Counted from the stretch's first letter, positions 1 through 9,991 are shown. The stretch: DNA of 64,000 nt from Flavobacterium sp. CF136 (GCF_000282055.1 NZ_AKJZ01000017.1:1-64000), one strand, 5' to 3'. Notes: generated from the sequence alone by a model not told the origin. A program made the numbers and translations.

Positions 1-23
1 ACAGCAATGACAAGATGATGTAT

Positions 24-57
24 AAAAAAACCGAAGCTTTTTTAAAGCTTCGGTTTT
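24..57 (-). terminator. Rho-independent terminator of the HMG-CoA synthase gene
   Basis: A 14-bp stem (27-40 with 44-57, three-base loop) is followed on the minus strand by a run of seven T (24-30). It lies 9 bases past the stop of the gene at 66-1433. Confidence 0.85.
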
Positions 58-65
58 CAAATAAT

Positions 66-1433
66 TTAATCGATCCATTTATAATATCGAGCGCCAATTA
101 AATGTGGAATCTCTTTTTCGATTCGGTCTAAAACCCATTCGTCTTTAGGAGATCGAACACTTTGTTTTTGTTCTTTCTTGTGAAGTCTTTCGTAAGTTTC
201 AAAACCAATTTCTGTGCTTTCGGTTAAGTTTTCAAAAAGTTTGATTTTTGCTAAAGCCGATTGCCATTCCGGCTGAATCGTTCCTTCAAAAACTTTTGAT
301 TTCGATCCGCTTCCGTAAGCTAAAAATCCGAATTTAGTCCCTGCAATATCTTTTTTAGTATCGTAAAAATGAGCCAACGTCGATAGTAATCCCATGAAAA
401 TAGAGCCTGTATAAAGGTTTCCAATTAATGATGAAGCCAATTCTGCAGGCTGTAATTTCTCAGTCACAAACTTTTTGTATTCATCAGATTTTCCAACTTC
501 TTTAATTTTATTCTGATAATCTATAGGCTCTATATTTTCTGAAATGATTTTATCCGCACTGTCTAAAGCATAAATTTCAGACAACATTCTTCTGCCTTGA
601 AAAGAGTACGGAAGATGCATGATAATGCTGTTCCATGAATTATATAAAGTTTCTGTTGTGTTTTTTAATTTTTTGAATGAAAAGTACGCATTACGAGTAC
701 GGTCCATATAACATTGGTTTGAATATTGACCATCAAAAACCGGCTGGTCTTTATGGATTTCGATTTCGGCTTCTAAATTATCAAACCAGGGATCGTTGTT
801 TTCGTTTTGATTAATCGCTTCTTTCGAAACACTTCTGTAAGGTTTAAAAAAGTCGAAAACACCTTTTGTACTTGTTGCCCAGTTTTCATCAAAAGCAATA
901 ATTCTCGGGTTTGAAGTCACTAACATTGCTAATGCTCCGGCACCCTGTGTATATTCTCCGGTTGAATTTAAATCGTATTTCGCAAAATCAGTTGTAACAA
1001 CAATTGCTTTTTTGGTCGGATTCAGTTTTACAAAATCAATACAGTTTTGCAAAGCATCAACTCCGCCGATACAGGCAAAAGTAAAATCGACAACATCACA
1101 TTCGGCTAGAGAATCTTCGCCAAACTTTTGTTCCATTAAGTTAATTAAGAAAGAACTAATAGGCTTAGAGCTGTCAATAGCACTTTCTGTACCTACATAA
1201 ATTCTGCTTATTTCGGAAAGATTTATTTGATTGTCAATTATCAGTTTTGTTAAAGCGTTAGCTCCAAAAACGACAGCATCCTGATGAGCATCCGGTAAAG
1301 TCATCTTAATTAATCCGAGACCTTTTTCTAATTTTTCTGGTTCAATATTTCTGGCTGCAGCCAAAGTTTTGATGGGTAAGTGTATGTTGGCTACATCAAA
1401 AGAAATAGCATCAATTCCTGTTTTCATTCTCAT
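66..1433 (-). CDS. Hydroxymethylglutaryl-CoA synthase family protein
   Basis: Condenses acetyl-CoA with acetoacetyl-CoA to HMG-CoA, the entry of the mevalonate route to isoprenoids; cytoplasmic. The 455-residue product has the thiolase-fold layout of HMG-CoA synthase. A conserved Glu sits in VGTESAIDSSK (about residue 83), the nucleophilic Cys in FACIGG (about 121) and a candidate catalytic His in MHLPYSFQG (about 274). The last 60 residues are charged. Either of two in-frame ATGs (MRMK or the MK two codons on) could start it. It is divergent from sdhCAB and has its own promoter (1484-1516) and terminator (24-57). A role in polyketide beta-branching is possible but nothing nearby supports it. 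Confidence 0.88.
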   Translation of the reverse strand: MRMKTGIDAISFDVANIHLPIKTLAAARNIEPEKLEKGLGLIKMTLPDAHQDAVVFGANALTKLIIDNQINLSEISRIYVGTESAIDSSKPISSFLINLMEQKFGEDSLAECDVVDFTFACIGGVDALQNCIDFVKLNPTKKAIVVTTDFAKYDLNSTGEYTQGAGALAMLVTSNPRIIAFDENWATSTKGVFDFFKPYRSVSKEAINQNENNDPWFDNLEAEIEIHKDQPVFDGQYSNQCYMDRTRNAYFSFKKLKNTTETLYNSWNSIIMHLPYSFQGRRMLSEIYALDSADKIISENIEPIDYQNKIKEVGKSDEYKKFVTEKLQPAELASSLIGNLYTGSIFMGLLSTLAHFYDTKKDIAGTKFGFLAYGSGSKSKVFEGTIQPEWQSALAKIKLFENLTESTEIGFETYERLHKKEQKQSVRSPKDEWVLDRIEKEIPHLIGARYYKWID

Positions 1434-1483
1434 TTTTTTAGAAGCGTAGAATTATACCATGAAATGGCAATTTTTTAAGGGTA

Positions 1484-1516
1484 CAAAAATACTCTTTTCA
1501 GGCACTTTTGATCAAA
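1484..1516 (-). promoter_or_regulatory. Bacteroidetes-type promoter of the HMG-CoA synthase gene
   Basis: On the minus strand TTTG (1513-1516), 21 bases, then TATTTTTG (1484-1491) fits the Bacteroidetes consensus TTTG-N19-21-TAnnTTTG exactly. The start codon lies about 50 bases downstream. Confidence 0.65.
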
Positions 1517-1657
1517 TCAAATCAAAAGTTTGATTAAAATAATAATTTTGTAAATTTTTGTTATTTTTTTGCGAGGTACATATTTTCTTAAATAAACGAT
1601 CTTAATTATATATTTGAAAATTTTTATAATAAATAAATGTATTATTTGCTTTTTTTG

Positions 1658-1679
1658 TACGTAAAAATACGTATACGTA
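1658..1679. promoter_or_regulatory. Triple TACGTA motif upstream of sdhCAB (candidate operator)
   Basis: TACGTA occurs at 1658-1663, 1668-1673 and 1674-1679; the last two form the perfect 12-base palindrome TACGTATACGTA. The cluster lies about 40 bases upstream of the -33 element of the sdh promoter, where an activator or other regulator could bind. The binding protein is unknown. Confidence 0.4.
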
Positions 1680-1716
1680 ATGTATTTTAAAATCATTATA
1701 AATAACAGCGAAATGG

Positions 1717-1747
1717 TTGTAGTTGATGTGTATTTGGTTTATTTTTG
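1717..1747 (+). promoter_or_regulatory. Promoter of the sdhCAB operon
   Basis: TTG (1717-1719), 20 bases, then TATTTTTG (1740-1747) matches the Bacteroidetes -33/-7 pattern. It gives a 5' leader of roughly 25-30 bases before the sdhC ATG at 1781. Confidence 0.65.
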
Positions 1748-1780
1748 CTTAATTTTTTAAAACAAACTACTTAAACTCTT

Positions 1781-2446
1781 ATGGCACAATCTGCACTATT
1801 GAATGCGTCCATCTTAAAGAAAGTTGCGATGGCGCTTTCAGGACTGTTCTTAATCACGTTTTTAGCGCTGCATGTTTCCTTAAATCTAATTTCTATTTTT
1901 AGTGAAGATGTTTTTAACGAAGCGTCACATTTTATGGGATACAATCCGCTAATTCAATTTGTAATGCAACCTGTTTTGGCAATTGGTGTAATTTTCCATT
2001 TCGTAATGGGATTTGTATTAACTGTTCAAAATAATAAAGCAAGGCCAATTTCTTATGCGAAATACAATGGCGCTGCAAATGCATCATGGACATCAAGAAA
2101 TATGATTATTTCGGGATTGGTTATTTTAGCATTCTTAGGATTGCATTTTTATGATTTTTGGATTCCGGAAGTTGCCTATAAATACGTAGCAGGTACTGCG
2201 CCGGATGCAACAAGATATTATGGAGAGTTAGTACATAAATTTCACGATCCAATTCGTACCGGTATCTATTGTGTAGCTTTTGTGTTATTAGGATTTCACC
2301 TTTGGCATGGATTCGGTTCTTCTCTTCAGTCGATGGGAATGAATAATAAATATTCCAGATTCTTAAATAAATTCGGTTATGGTTTTGCGGTAGTTGTACC
2401 AGCACTTTTCGTCATAATCGCTTTAGTTCATCATTTCAATAATTAA
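1781..2446 (+). CDS. sdhC: Succinate dehydrogenase cytochrome b subunit
   Basis: Membrane anchor of succinate dehydrogenase (complex II), which carries heme and passes electrons from SdhB to menaquinone. The 221 residues hold five hydrophobic spans (about 14-37, 58-82, 104-125, 156-176 and 197-217), the single-subunit anchor architecture of Bacteroidetes and epsilonproteobacterial enzymes. His residues in or near the spans ([34 protein letters not shown]) are candidate heme ligands. It is first in the operon, 11 bases before sdhA. No separate sdhD is present or expected for this type. Confidence 0.93.
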   Translation: MAQSALLNASILKKVAMALSGLFLITFLALHVSLNLISIFSEDVFNEASHFMGYNPLIQFVMQPVLAIGVIFHFVMGFVLTVQNNKARPISYAKYNGAANASWTSRNMIISGLVILAFLGLHFYDFWIPEVAYKYVAGTAPDATRYYGELVHKFHDPIRTGIYCVAFVLLGFHLWHGFGSSLQSMGMNNKYSRFLNKFGYGFAVVVPALFVIIALVHHFNN

Positions 2447-2457
2447 TATCAATTATA

Positions 2458-4458
2458 ATGGCATTAGATTCAAAAATTCCACAAGGTCCAATATCGGACA
2501 AATGGACAAATTATAAAGATCATATTAATTTAGTAAACCCTGCTAACAAACGTAATTTAGACATTATTATCGTTGGTACAGGTTTGGCTGGAGGTTCAGC
2601 TGCGGCTACTTTGGCTGAGCTGGGTTATAACGTAAAAGCTTTTTGCTTTCAGGATTCACCAAGACGTGCGCACTCAATTGCGGCACAAGGAGGTATCAAC
2701 GCAGCAAAAAATTACAAAGGTGATGGTGACTCAGTTTACAGATTGTTTTACGATACTGTAAAAGGAGGAGATTACCGTGCACGTGAAGCAAACGTTCACC
2801 GTTTAGCAGAAGTTTCGGCTAATATTATTGACCAATGTGTGGCTCAGGGAGTTCCATTGGCTCGTGAATATGGCGGATTGCTAGATAACCGTTCATTTGG
2901 AGGAACTTTGGTTTCCCGTACTTTTTATGCACAAGGACAAACCGGACAGCAATTATTGTTAGGAGCTTATTCTGCAATGAACCGTCAGATTGGTCGTGGA
3001 AAAGTAAAAATGTACAACCGTCACGAAATGCTTGATTTAGTAATTGTTGATGGAAAAGCGAGAGGTATTATCGCTCGTAACTTAATTACCGGAGAAATAG
3101 AAAGACATTCTGCTCATGCTGTGGTTATTGGTTCAGGAGGATACGGAAACGTATTTTTCCTTTCAACAAATGCTATGGGAAGTAATGCAACAGCAGCTTG
3201 GAAAATTCATAAAAAAGGAGCATTTTTTGCAAATCCTTGTTATACACAAATTCACCCAACATGTATCCCGGTTTCAGGAGATCACCAGTCAAAACTGACT
3301 TTGATGTCTGAATCTTTACGTAATGACGGTCGTATTTGGGTACCTGCAAAATTAGAAGATGCTCAGGCAATTCGTGAAGGAAAGAAAAAAGCAACAGATT
3401 TATCTGAAGAAGAAAGAGATTATTTCTTGGAAAGAAGATACCCTGCTTTTGGTAACTTAGTGCCACGTGACGTTGCATCCCGTGCTGCAAAAGAAAGATG
3501 TGATGCTGGTTTTGGAGTTAACAAAACAGGTGAAGCGGTTTATCTGGATTTTGCTGCAGCTATAAAACGTTATGGTACAGAAGCTGCCTATGTAAAAGGT
3601 TTAGATGCTAATGATACTGCATTGGTTACTAAATTAGGAACTGAAATAGTGAAAAGCAAATACGGAAATTTATTCCAAATGTATTTGAAAATCGTTGATG
3701 AGAATCCTTATACAACGCCAATGATGATTTACCCTGCGGTTCACTACACAATGGGTGGAACCTGGGTTGATTATAACTTAATGACTACTATTCCGGGATG
3801 TTTCTCAATCGGGGAATCTAACTTCTCTGATCACGGAGCAAACAGACTTGGAGCTTCTGCCTTGATGCAAGGTTTGGCTGATGGATATTTTGTACTGCCA
3901 TATACTATCGGAGATTATCTTGCTCCGGATATTAAAATGGGAGAAATTTCTACAGATTTACCTGAATTCGTAGAAGCAGAGAAAAATGTAAAAGATCAAA
4001 TCGACAGATTTATCAATAATAAAGGAACTCATTCTGTAGATTATTTCCATAAAAAATTAGGAAAAATCATGTGGGATAAAGTAGGTATGGCTCGTAATGC
4101 TAAAGGTTTGACTGAAGCTATCGAAGAAATTGCTGCTTTACGCGAAGAGTTTTATAAAGACGTAAAAGTACCGGGAAGCGCTAACGAATTTAATCAGGAA
4201 TTAGAGAAAGCAACCCGTGTTGCCGATTTCCTTGAGTTGGGAGAATTGTTCGCAAAAGATGCTTTACACCGTAATGAATCTTGTGGAGGTCACTTCCGTG
4301 AAGAATATCAAACAGAAGAAGGAGAAGCACTTCGTGATGATGAGAATTTTGCATATGTTGCAGCTTGGGAATATAAAGGAAAACCAAGCGATGCAGTATT
4401 GCATAAAGAACCTCTGGTTTATGAAAACATCAAATTAGTACAGCGTAGTTACAAATAG
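2458..4458 (+). CDS. sdhA: Succinate dehydrogenase flavoprotein subunit
   Basis: Oxidises succinate to fumarate with covalently bound FAD, at the cytoplasmic face of complex II. The 666-residue protein begins with a dinucleotide-binding motif [15 protein letters not shown] (about 37-51). The FAD-linking His is in [11 protein letters not shown] (about residue 72). Substrate-site signatures HPTCIP, ARE and the C-terminal [13 protein letters not shown] region are present. Its length is that of the longer Bacteroidetes form, not the usual 590 residues of E. coli SdhA. It is second in the operon. A 92-base gap with an unusual iterated-word stem-loop separates it from sdhB. Confidence 0.96.
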   Translation: MALDSKIPQGPISDKWTNYKDHINLVNPANKRNLDIIIVGTGLAGGSAAATLAELGYNVKAFCFQDSPRRAHSIAAQGGINAAKNYKGDGDSVYRLFYDTVKGGDYRAREANVHRLAEVSANIIDQCVAQGVPLAREYGGLLDNRSFGGTLVSRTFYAQGQTGQQLLLGAYSAMNRQIGRGKVKMYNRHEMLDLVIVDGKARGIIARNLITGEIERHSAHAVVIGSGGYGNVFFLSTNAMGSNATAAWKIHKKGAFFANPCYTQIHPTCIPVSGDHQSKLTLMSESLRNDGRIWVPAKLEDAQAIREGKKKATDLSEEERDYFLERRYPAFGNLVPRDVASRAAKERCDAGFGVNKTGEAVYLDFAAAIKRYGTEAAYVKGLDANDTALVTKLGTEIVKSKYGNLFQMYLKIVDENPYTTPMMIYPAVHYTMGGTWVDYNLMTTIPGCFSIGESNFSDHGANRLGASALMQGLADGYFVLPYTIGDYLAPDIKMGEISTDLPEFVEAEKNVKDQIDRFINNKGTHSVDYFHKKLGKIMWDKVGMARNAKGLTEAIEEIAALREEFYKDVKVPGSANEFNQELEKATRVADFLELGELFAKDALHRNESCGGHFREEYQTEEGEALRDDENFAYVAAWEYKGKPSDAVLHKEPLVYENIKLVQRSYK

Positions 4459-4463
4459 CAATT

Positions 4464-4533
4464 AGTCAAAAGACAAAAGTCTTAAAGTCAAACGACTAAA
4501 TGTCAACTGACTTTCGACTTTCGACTTAATGAC
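4464..4533. repeat. Iterated-word stem-loop in the sdhA-sdhB gap
   Basis: The left part (4464-4495) repeats AGTC/GTCAAA words and the right part (4506-4533) repeats GACTTTC words, which are its complement. The spacer RNA could fold into a long imperfect hairpin. Two more gaps in this window have the same architecture with other words (20643-20740, 54542-54588). Confidence 0.6.
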
Positions 4534-4550
4534 CTTCAAACTAAAACAGT

Positions 4551-5297
4551 ATGAAACTTACATTAAAAATATGGCGTCAGAAAAACGCCCAAGATAAAGG
4601 AGGGATAGTTGAGTATCCAATCGACGGAATTGAACCAGATATGTCTTTCCTTGAAATGCTTGATGTTCTTAACGAACAATTAATCAACAAAGGAGATGAG
4701 CCTGTAGCATTTGACCACGATTGTCGCGAAGGAATCTGCGGAATGTGTTCTTTATTTATCAACGGAGAAGCACACGGACCGGACAGAGGAGTTACAACCT
4801 GTCAATTACACATGCGTATGTTTAAAGATGGTGACACCATTTTTATTGAGCCATTCAGAGCAAAAGCTTTCCCGGTAATTAAAGATTTAGTTGTTGACAG
4901 AAGTTCTTTTGACAGAATTCAACATGCGGGAGGATTTATCTCGGTAAATACTTCAGGGAATACTATCGATGCCAACACAATTCCAATCAACAAAGATGAC
5001 GCAGATAAATCATTTGATGCTGCTGCTTGTATTGGTTGTGGAGCTTGTGTTGCAACTTGTAAAAACTCTTCAGCAATGTTATTCGTTGCGGCAAAAGTAT
5101 CTCAATATGCTTTATTGCCTCAGGGTAGAGTAGAAGCAGTTGACCGTGTTTTAAATATGGTACACCAAATGGATGCAGAAGGTTTTGGTAACTGTACCAA
5201 CACAGGAGCTTGTGAAGTAGAATGTCCTAAAGGGATTTCTCTTGAAAATATCGCACGTATGAACCGTGAATATTTAGCTGCAAGTTTAAAAGGATAA
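4551..5297 (+). CDS. sdhB: Succinate dehydrogenase iron-sulfur subunit
   Basis: Carries electrons from the SdhA flavin to the membrane anchor. The 248-residue protein shows the [2Fe-2S] ligands in CREGICGMC followed by a distal Cys in TTCQLH. A ferredoxin-like half follows with [11 protein letters not shown] and [15 protein letters not shown] for the [4Fe-4S] and [3Fe-4S] centres. It closes the sdhCAB operon and is followed by a clear terminator at 5329-5359. Confidence 0.96.
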   Translation: MKLTLKIWRQKNAQDKGGIVEYPIDGIEPDMSFLEMLDVLNEQLINKGDEPVAFDHDCREGICGMCSLFINGEAHGPDRGVTTCQLHMRMFKDGDTIFIEPFRAKAFPVIKDLVVDRSSFDRIQHAGGFISVNTSGNTIDANTIPINKDDADKSFDAAACIGCGACVATCKNSSAMLFVAAKVSQYALLPQGRVEAVDRVLNMVHQMDAEGFGNCTNTGACEVECPKGISLENIARMNREYLAASLKG

Positions 5298-5328
5298 TAA
5301 ACTACTACACATAGTTTTTTATAAAAAG

Positions 5329-5359
5329 CGCATTCATTAATTTGAATGCGTTTTTTTTT
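5329..5359 (+). terminator. Rho-independent terminator of sdhCAB
   Basis: Stem CGCATTCA (5329-5336) pairs with TGAATGCG (5343-5350) around a six-base loop, followed by nine T. A near-identical hairpin recurs at 7479-7508. Confidence 0.9.
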
Positions 5360-5400
5360 ATGTTATTTTACAATATTTATAAACCGAAACAAATTATATA

Positions 5401-6414
5401 ATGAAAAGAGTTTTACTGTTTTTTATGCTTATTTCAAGCATAAAGAATTATTCACAAGTAGCTATAACTGAATTTGAAAAAGGACAATTAGAGAAATTTA
5501 AAAGCACAACTACAATTTTTGTCTTACCTCAATTAAATAAGAAGGAAGAATATGAAAAGATACTAAAAGAAGTTTGGACTATAACTTCTTTTAAAGTAGT
5601 AGATTTTAAAGATTTTAATCATTTAGATTTTGTTGAGGGTAATTATTCATTTGCTGAATTTGTCGGAGATCTTTCTAGGACTTCACAAGGAACAACATAT
5701 CTTCATACTAATTTAGTTGTCAGTATTTTAGATAGGGAAAAGTTTAAAAAGGAATTTCAAAAACTTAAAATTGATGATAAAAAATATAACAAAAAAGTGA
5801 GAGATCTTATAAATGAAAATTTAATTTATATAGCAAGGGCACCTCTTTGTGTTAATAATAAATTTTTAAGAGAGGCTTTAGGGTCGATAGATCTTATGAA
5901 ATTAAAGTTTCCAGACGAAAAAATGGTGGAACTTTACAATAAAATGTATACTGAAGAAAGTTTTACAAATACCAATTTGGGAATGCTGAAAAATTATTTT
6001 CAACTGATTAATCAATTTGTCAGTAAAGGAGAAAGTTTAGGTCTTCATGATGACTTTACAACACCAGAAATTAAGAATCTAAAAGACAACACACTTTATA
6101 TTCCTGAAGCGTATATGATGGAATATAATGCTTGGAAATTTTCAGAAAAACTTAGGGATGAAAAGGATATCAAAAAACTTTTAGAAGATTATAAATACAA
6201 GTTTCAGTTTATAAAAGATGAGGACTTGGAAAAGAAAATTTTAAATAATGAAGAAATATATTATTTAAGATATGTTAGTATGAACGCTAATAAATATCTG
6301 CAAGTTGTAAATGCAAAAACTGGAGATCCTTCATATTATCTTTATAGTGGTTTGACATACAATTTAAAAGATGATGATTTTAAGAAAATTAATAAAGCTA
6401 TAGATGCTAAATAA
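5401..6414 (+). CDS. Exported protein of unknown function
   Basis: A 337-residue protein that I do not recognise. Residues 1-19 form a signal peptide (MKRVLLFFMLISSIKNYSQ) with a likely signal peptidase I site and no lipobox, so periplasmic or surface location is inferred. The rest is rich in Lys, Glu, Asp and Tyr, mostly helical in character, with no Cys cluster or catalytic motif I can name. It stands alone between the sdh terminator and a separately promoted lipoprotein gene. Its codon use is more AT-rich than that of the sdh genes. Real coding sequence is likely from its length and signal peptide. Confidence 0.7.
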   Translation: MKRVLLFFMLISSIKNYSQVAITEFEKGQLEKFKSTTTIFVLPQLNKKEEYEKILKEVWTITSFKVVDFKDFNHLDFVEGNYSFAEFVGDLSRTSQGTTYLHTNLVVSILDREKFKKEFQKLKIDDKKYNKKVRDLINENLIYIARAPLCVNNKFLREALGSIDLMKLKFPDEKMVELYNKMYTEESFTNTNLGMLKNYFQLINQFVSKGESLGLHDDFTTPEIKNLKDNTLYIPEAYMMEYNAWKFSEKLRDEKDIKKLLEDYKYKFQFIKDEDLEKKILNNEEIYYLRYVSMNANKYLQVVNAKTGDPSYYLYSGLTYNLKDDDFKKINKAIDAK

Positions 6415-6498
6415 TTTCTTACAGGTGTTTAATTAAATATATTTGTCTAATAATCCGTATCGATTATTTAAGACTAGTCATAATCTTAAAATTTTGTT

Positions 6499-6506
6499 TA
6501 TATTTG
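6499..6506 (+). promoter_or_regulatory. Candidate -7 element for the lipoprotein gene at 6565
   Basis: TATATTTG fits TAnnTTTG and lies about 60 bases before the start codon. No good -33 TTTG was found at the right distance. A second TATATTTG lies at 6438-6445. Confidence 0.35.
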
Positions 6507-6564
6507 AAAACCAATGCTTTTCCTGTTAAATAAAAAAGCATTTGTAAAATCAATTTAAATATAT

Positions 6565-7416
6565 ATGAAAAAAAAATTACTATTATTGTTGCTAACTTCT
6601 TTTGTAATCGCTTGTTCCAGTGATTCAGCATCAGATGATTCCTCAAACTCATCATCTTCTAACAGAATAAAAAAAATTGAAGAAATTCAAAACGGTTTGG
6701 TAATAAAAACAAGTGAATATGAATATAACAGTTCAGGAAATGTTTCTAAGGTAACTGTAAAAGATCAGGCGAAATTTTACGAAACAACATTTAATTATGA
6801 TTCTACTAATAAAATGATTAGTTGGAATTTAAAAGAATACTATACATCCAGTCCTTCTGATGTAATAGAACAATTGAATTCGCTGGAATATACAAATGGA
6901 TTGATTACTAATATTTGTATTGATCGAAAAGAAAAGGAATCGGGTTATGTAACAAATTCAATCGATAGAATTAGTCAGACCTATTCGAATTTTGGTCTGA
7001 CGTCTATAAAACATTATATTCCGATTACTGGAGATGATGATGCAGTGTGTTCTGATGTCTCAGATGTTGGTAATGAGGAGTTTTTTCAATACTCCAATGG
7101 GAATTTAATTCGTTATGAAGCACCAGGTACGGGTTTTTCAGACGAATATTATAAAATAGAACATGACGAGGGGAATCATTATTTATCAGGAGTAAAACCA
7201 GATGCATTTAGATACTGCTATGGAAGTCAGGTATCTGTCAATAATTTAAAAAAGATAAATATATATGATTCTTATACTGATAAACTCACGGCAACAGTTC
7301 AATTTGAAAACACTTATGATAAAAATAAAAATATTATAAAAGCCGTAGAAAAATATTATTACGCAGACACTACAACTCCGTCTACTACAACAACGATGAA
7401 TTATTATTATTACTAA
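6565..7416 (+). CDS. Lipoprotein with YD-repeat-like beta strands
   Basis: The 283-residue product has a lipoprotein signal: a Lys-rich start, a hydrophobic core and a lipobox FVIACSSDS with Cys17. A Ser/Asp-rich linker (18-34) follows, as is common in surface-exposed flavobacterial lipoproteins. The remainder contains repeated short strand units such as YEYNSSGNVSKVT, FNYDSTNKMISW and NTYDKNKNIIKAVEKYYY. These resemble the YD-type repeats of Bacteroidetes DUF4595-like lipoproteins. It probably sits in the outer membrane; its ligand or role is unknown. A terminator follows at 7479-7508. Confidence 0.72.
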   Translation: MKKKLLLLLLTSFVIACSSDSASDDSSNSSSSNRIKKIEEIQNGLVIKTSEYEYNSSGNVSKVTVKDQAKFYETTFNYDSTNKMISWNLKEYYTSSPSDVIEQLNSLEYTNGLITNICIDRKEKESGYVTNSIDRISQTYSNFGLTSIKHYIPITGDDDAVCSDVSDVGNEEFFQYSNGNLIRYEAPGTGFSDEYYKIEHDEGNHYLSGVKPDAFRYCYGSQVSVNNLKKINIYDSYTDKLTATVQFENTYDKNKNIIKAVEKYYYADTTTPSTTTTMNYYYY

Positions 7417-7478
7417 TCAAAAAGTCAAAGAAGAAAGACCGAACGAGGTTTATGTCAAAAAAATAGTTGTCTTAAAAA

Positions 7479-7508
7479 CGCATTCAAATTAATGAATGCG
7501 TTTTTTTT
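7479..7508 (+). terminator. Rho-independent terminator after the lipoprotein gene
   Basis: CGCATTCA (7479-7486) pairs with TGAATGCG (7493-7500), followed by eight T. The stem is the same as in the sdhCAB terminator. Confidence 0.88.
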
Positions 7509-7532
7509 ATCTTTATATGAAAATTAAGCAAA

Positions 7533-8300
7533 ATGAAAATCGCACTTATTCAATCTGATCTCGTTTGGGAAAATCCTCAGAGAAACAGAATTAATTTTGA
7601 GGCTAAAATAAACGAAATAAGCACAGATGTTGATTTAATTGTCTTGCCGGAGATGTTTTCAACCGGATTTACTATGCGGGCTTCAGAAATGGCTGAAACG
7701 ATGCAGGGGGAAACTATTCAATGGATGAAAACAATTGCTCAAAGTAAAAATTGTGCGATTACAGGAAGTCTGATTATTACTGAAAACAATAAATTCTATA
7801 ATCGATTTATATTTGTTTTTCCATCAGGAGAAATTCAATTTTACGATAAAAGACATTTGTTTACGTTGGCGGGAGAAGATAAAATCTACACAGCTGGCAT
7901 CAAAAAACAAATTATTGAATATAAAGGCTGGAAGATTTGTCTGCAGGTTTGTTATGATTTACGTTTTCCTGTATTTGCCAGAAATGTCGAAAATTATGAT
8001 TTGCTTTTGTATGTTGCCAACTGGCCAAAAGCAAGAATTCAGGCCTGGGATATTCTGCTAAAGGCACGTGCAGTCGAAAACCTGAGCTATGTTGCAGGAG
8101 TAAACAGAGTAGGTGTGGATGGGCATGATTATGAACATAACGGGCATTCGCAAGTTATTGATTTTCTTGGGAATCCAGTTTTAGGACCACAAGAAAATGA
8201 AGGTGTTTTTATGGTTAAATTAGATAAAAATGCAATGTTGGAAGCCCGAAAAAAGTTTGATTTTTTGAGTGATAAAGATGTTTTTGAAATTAAGAATTAG
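7533..8300 (+). CDS. Nitrilase-family omega-amidase (YafV-like)
   Basis: Probably hydrolyses alpha-ketoglutaramate or a related omega-amide to a dicarboxylate and ammonia, as part of methionine and glutamine salvage or metabolite repair; cytoplasmic. The 255-residue length suits the carbon-nitrogen hydrolase fold. The catalytic triad is visible: Glu40 in VLPEMFSTGF, Lys106 in FYDKRHLF and Cys140 in QVCYDLRFPV. YDLRFP and the following NWP are typical of the YafV branch. Its stop overlaps the convergent gene at 8297 by four bases. Other nitrilase-family amides as substrate cannot be excluded. Confidence 0.85.
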   Translation: MKIALIQSDLVWENPQRNRINFEAKINEISTDVDLIVLPEMFSTGFTMRASEMAETMQGETIQWMKTIAQSKNCAITGSLIITENNKFYNRFIFVFPSGEIQFYDKRHLFTLAGEDKIYTAGIKKQIIEYKGWKICLQVCYDLRFPVFARNVENYDLLLYVANWPKARIQAWDILLKARAVENLSYVAGVNRVGVDGHDYEHNGHSQVIDFLGNPVLGPQENEGVFMVKLDKNAMLEARKKFDFLSDKDVFEIKN

Positions 8301-9991
8301 AAAGCAGTTTTCTTTTTCTTTTTTTCATCTTTCATCTTTTTTTCATCTTGTTTCTTTTCAATGTCAGGATTGTATTGAATACTTAAATCAAAAGTATGAT
8401 TGGAATCCCAATTTGCCCGAACATCATCTATTTCTTTCTGATAGTAATTAACTTCCTCGGCATATCTTTTTTCTAAATAGTTTCCAGGGTCATACATTTT
8501 GTTTTTGTTATCATCATAAATCACGCGAACAAAAAACACATTGGGCTCTAAAAGTGGGAATTCAAATTTTGTCTTGCCTTCAGAATAGTCACTGGCAAGT
8601 ACAATATCTCCTTTTTTATTGGTTAATTGAACAATGATCGGAAAACGTTTTACATTTTGTAAATTCAGGGTAAGATTTCCGTATTCATCAATTGCTTTTG
8701 TAGTTAATTTGTACGATAGTGTATCATTTGACTTTTCATAGAAATCGGTTAATGCCCCCGGTAAAAAGGTGAAATTATATTTCTCTGAAGGTTCTTTTTT
8801 AAAATCAATAAATAGCTTTTGTTCAAATTCATCATATTCAGTTGTGAAATCTACTGCAAGAGAATCTTTGTTGATTAGTTTTATTTTTGATTTGTCAAAT
8901 TTTACAAGCGGAGTGGCCGTTTCGAGTGTAAATCTGTCCCGGAAATGTATAATGCCATTTTGCAGGGCAGTTATGTTTAATGTGTCTTTCTTTTGGTTTT
9001 TAATTTTAAAATTAAACTTCTTATCATAATTTTCTTTACTGATTTCCAGTGATAGGGAATCTACTTTTATTGGCTGGTACCAAACTTGCAGGGAATCCTT
9101 TTTTGGAAATTGGGTTATGATGGTTTCCAGAATTTCAGTATTGTTTTTAAGGACAATTTTAGGTTTTGAATTTTTGAAATTCTGTTTTCCTTCATATGGA
9201 AGCAATAATCGGTTTCCCGAAACTTGTATGGGTTTGAAAGCTTTTATCGGAATTTGTTCCTTAAACAATTCTAATTCAAACACAGTATCATTCGGAATTG
9301 TAATGTAATTTTTGATAAAGCCAATTTTATCATCTTTTGGATTAAATCTGTTATTGCCTCCTTTATCTTTTAACGCTAATAAAAGATATTTTCCTGCTTT
9401 TAAGTTTTCTAATCTAAAAGTCCTTAAACTGTCTAAAGTATTGGTAATATATCGAGGACTTTCTTTGTAAATAACAGAATCCTTAAATTTATCATTTACT
9501 TCATATAACATTACTGAGACAAAATTATCAGGTGTTTTGTCATAAGAATCTTTAATTCTTCCGTTTAAAGCAAGTGAATCAATGTATGTACCTGTCGAAA
9601 AAACATATTTGAATTGGTTGTAAGGATTTCCTTCGTTATTATCTGCAATACTTTCTCCAAAATTGAGACTGTAAGTTGTATTGGGTTGTAAAGTGTCTTT
9701 TATCTTGATATTGATAAATTTACTTGCATTTGAGGGGGTAATAATGGGCGGATTTTTCATTGGAGGTGAAATAATCAGCTGTTTATTAAGGTTTTTGAGT
9801 TTCACATATTCATCAAATGTCAAAATGATTTCATCACCTTTAAATTCGGTACTGAAATTTTTAGGGGAACTTGATTTTAAAATTGGGGCAAGGGTATCTT
9901 TTAAACCTCCTGTTATGCTGCCACGCTTTGCGCAGCTCACCATTAAAAATACTAATAAAAAAGAAAAATATTTTAAACTGTTTTTCAACAT
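8297..9991 (-). CDS. Lipoprotein with N-terminal bacterial Ig-like domain
   Basis: An outer-membrane lipoprotein of about 564 residues. I place the start at 9991 because the translation then begins MLKNSLKYFSFLLVFLMVSC, a proper lipoprotein signal with lipobox VSC; an upstream in-frame ATG would add 11 residues before it. Residues about 25-125 look like the Ig-like domain found at the N-terminus of many Bacteroidetes lipoproteins (LAPILKSSSPKNFST, LTFDEYVKL, LQPNTTYSLNFG). Later parts are beta-rich with a repeated TFxLxNLKAGKYLLLALKDK pattern, and the C-terminus is extremely Lys-rich. Members are conserved in Flavobacteriia but the function is unknown. It converges on the amidase gene. Confidence 0.78.
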   Translation of the reverse strand: MLKNSLKYFSFLLVFLMVSCAKRGSITGGLKDTLAPILKSSSPKNFSTEFKGDEIILTFDEYVKLKNLNKQLIISPPMKNPPIITPSNASKFINIKIKDTLQPNTTYSLNFGESIADNNEGNPYNQFKYVFSTGTYIDSLALNGRIKDSYDKTPDNFVSVMLYEVNDKFKDSVIYKESPRYITNTLDSLRTFRLENLKAGKYLLLALKDKGGNNRFNPKDDKIGFIKNYITIPNDTVFELELFKEQIPIKAFKPIQVSGNRLLLPYEGKQNFKNSKPKIVLKNNTEILETIITQFPKKDSLQVWYQPIKVDSLSLEISKENYDKKFNFKIKNQKKDTLNITALQNGIIHFRDRFTLETATPLVKFDKSKIKLINKDSLAVDFTTEYDEFEQKLFIDFKKEPSEKYNFTFLPGALTDFYEKSNDTLSYKLTTKAIDEYGNLTLNLQNVKRFPIIVQLTNKKGDIVLASDYSEGKTKFEFPLLEPNVFFVRVIYDDNKNKMYDPGNYLEKRYAEEVNYYQKEIDDVRANWDSNHTFDLSIQYNPDIEKKQDEKKMKDEKKKKKTAF

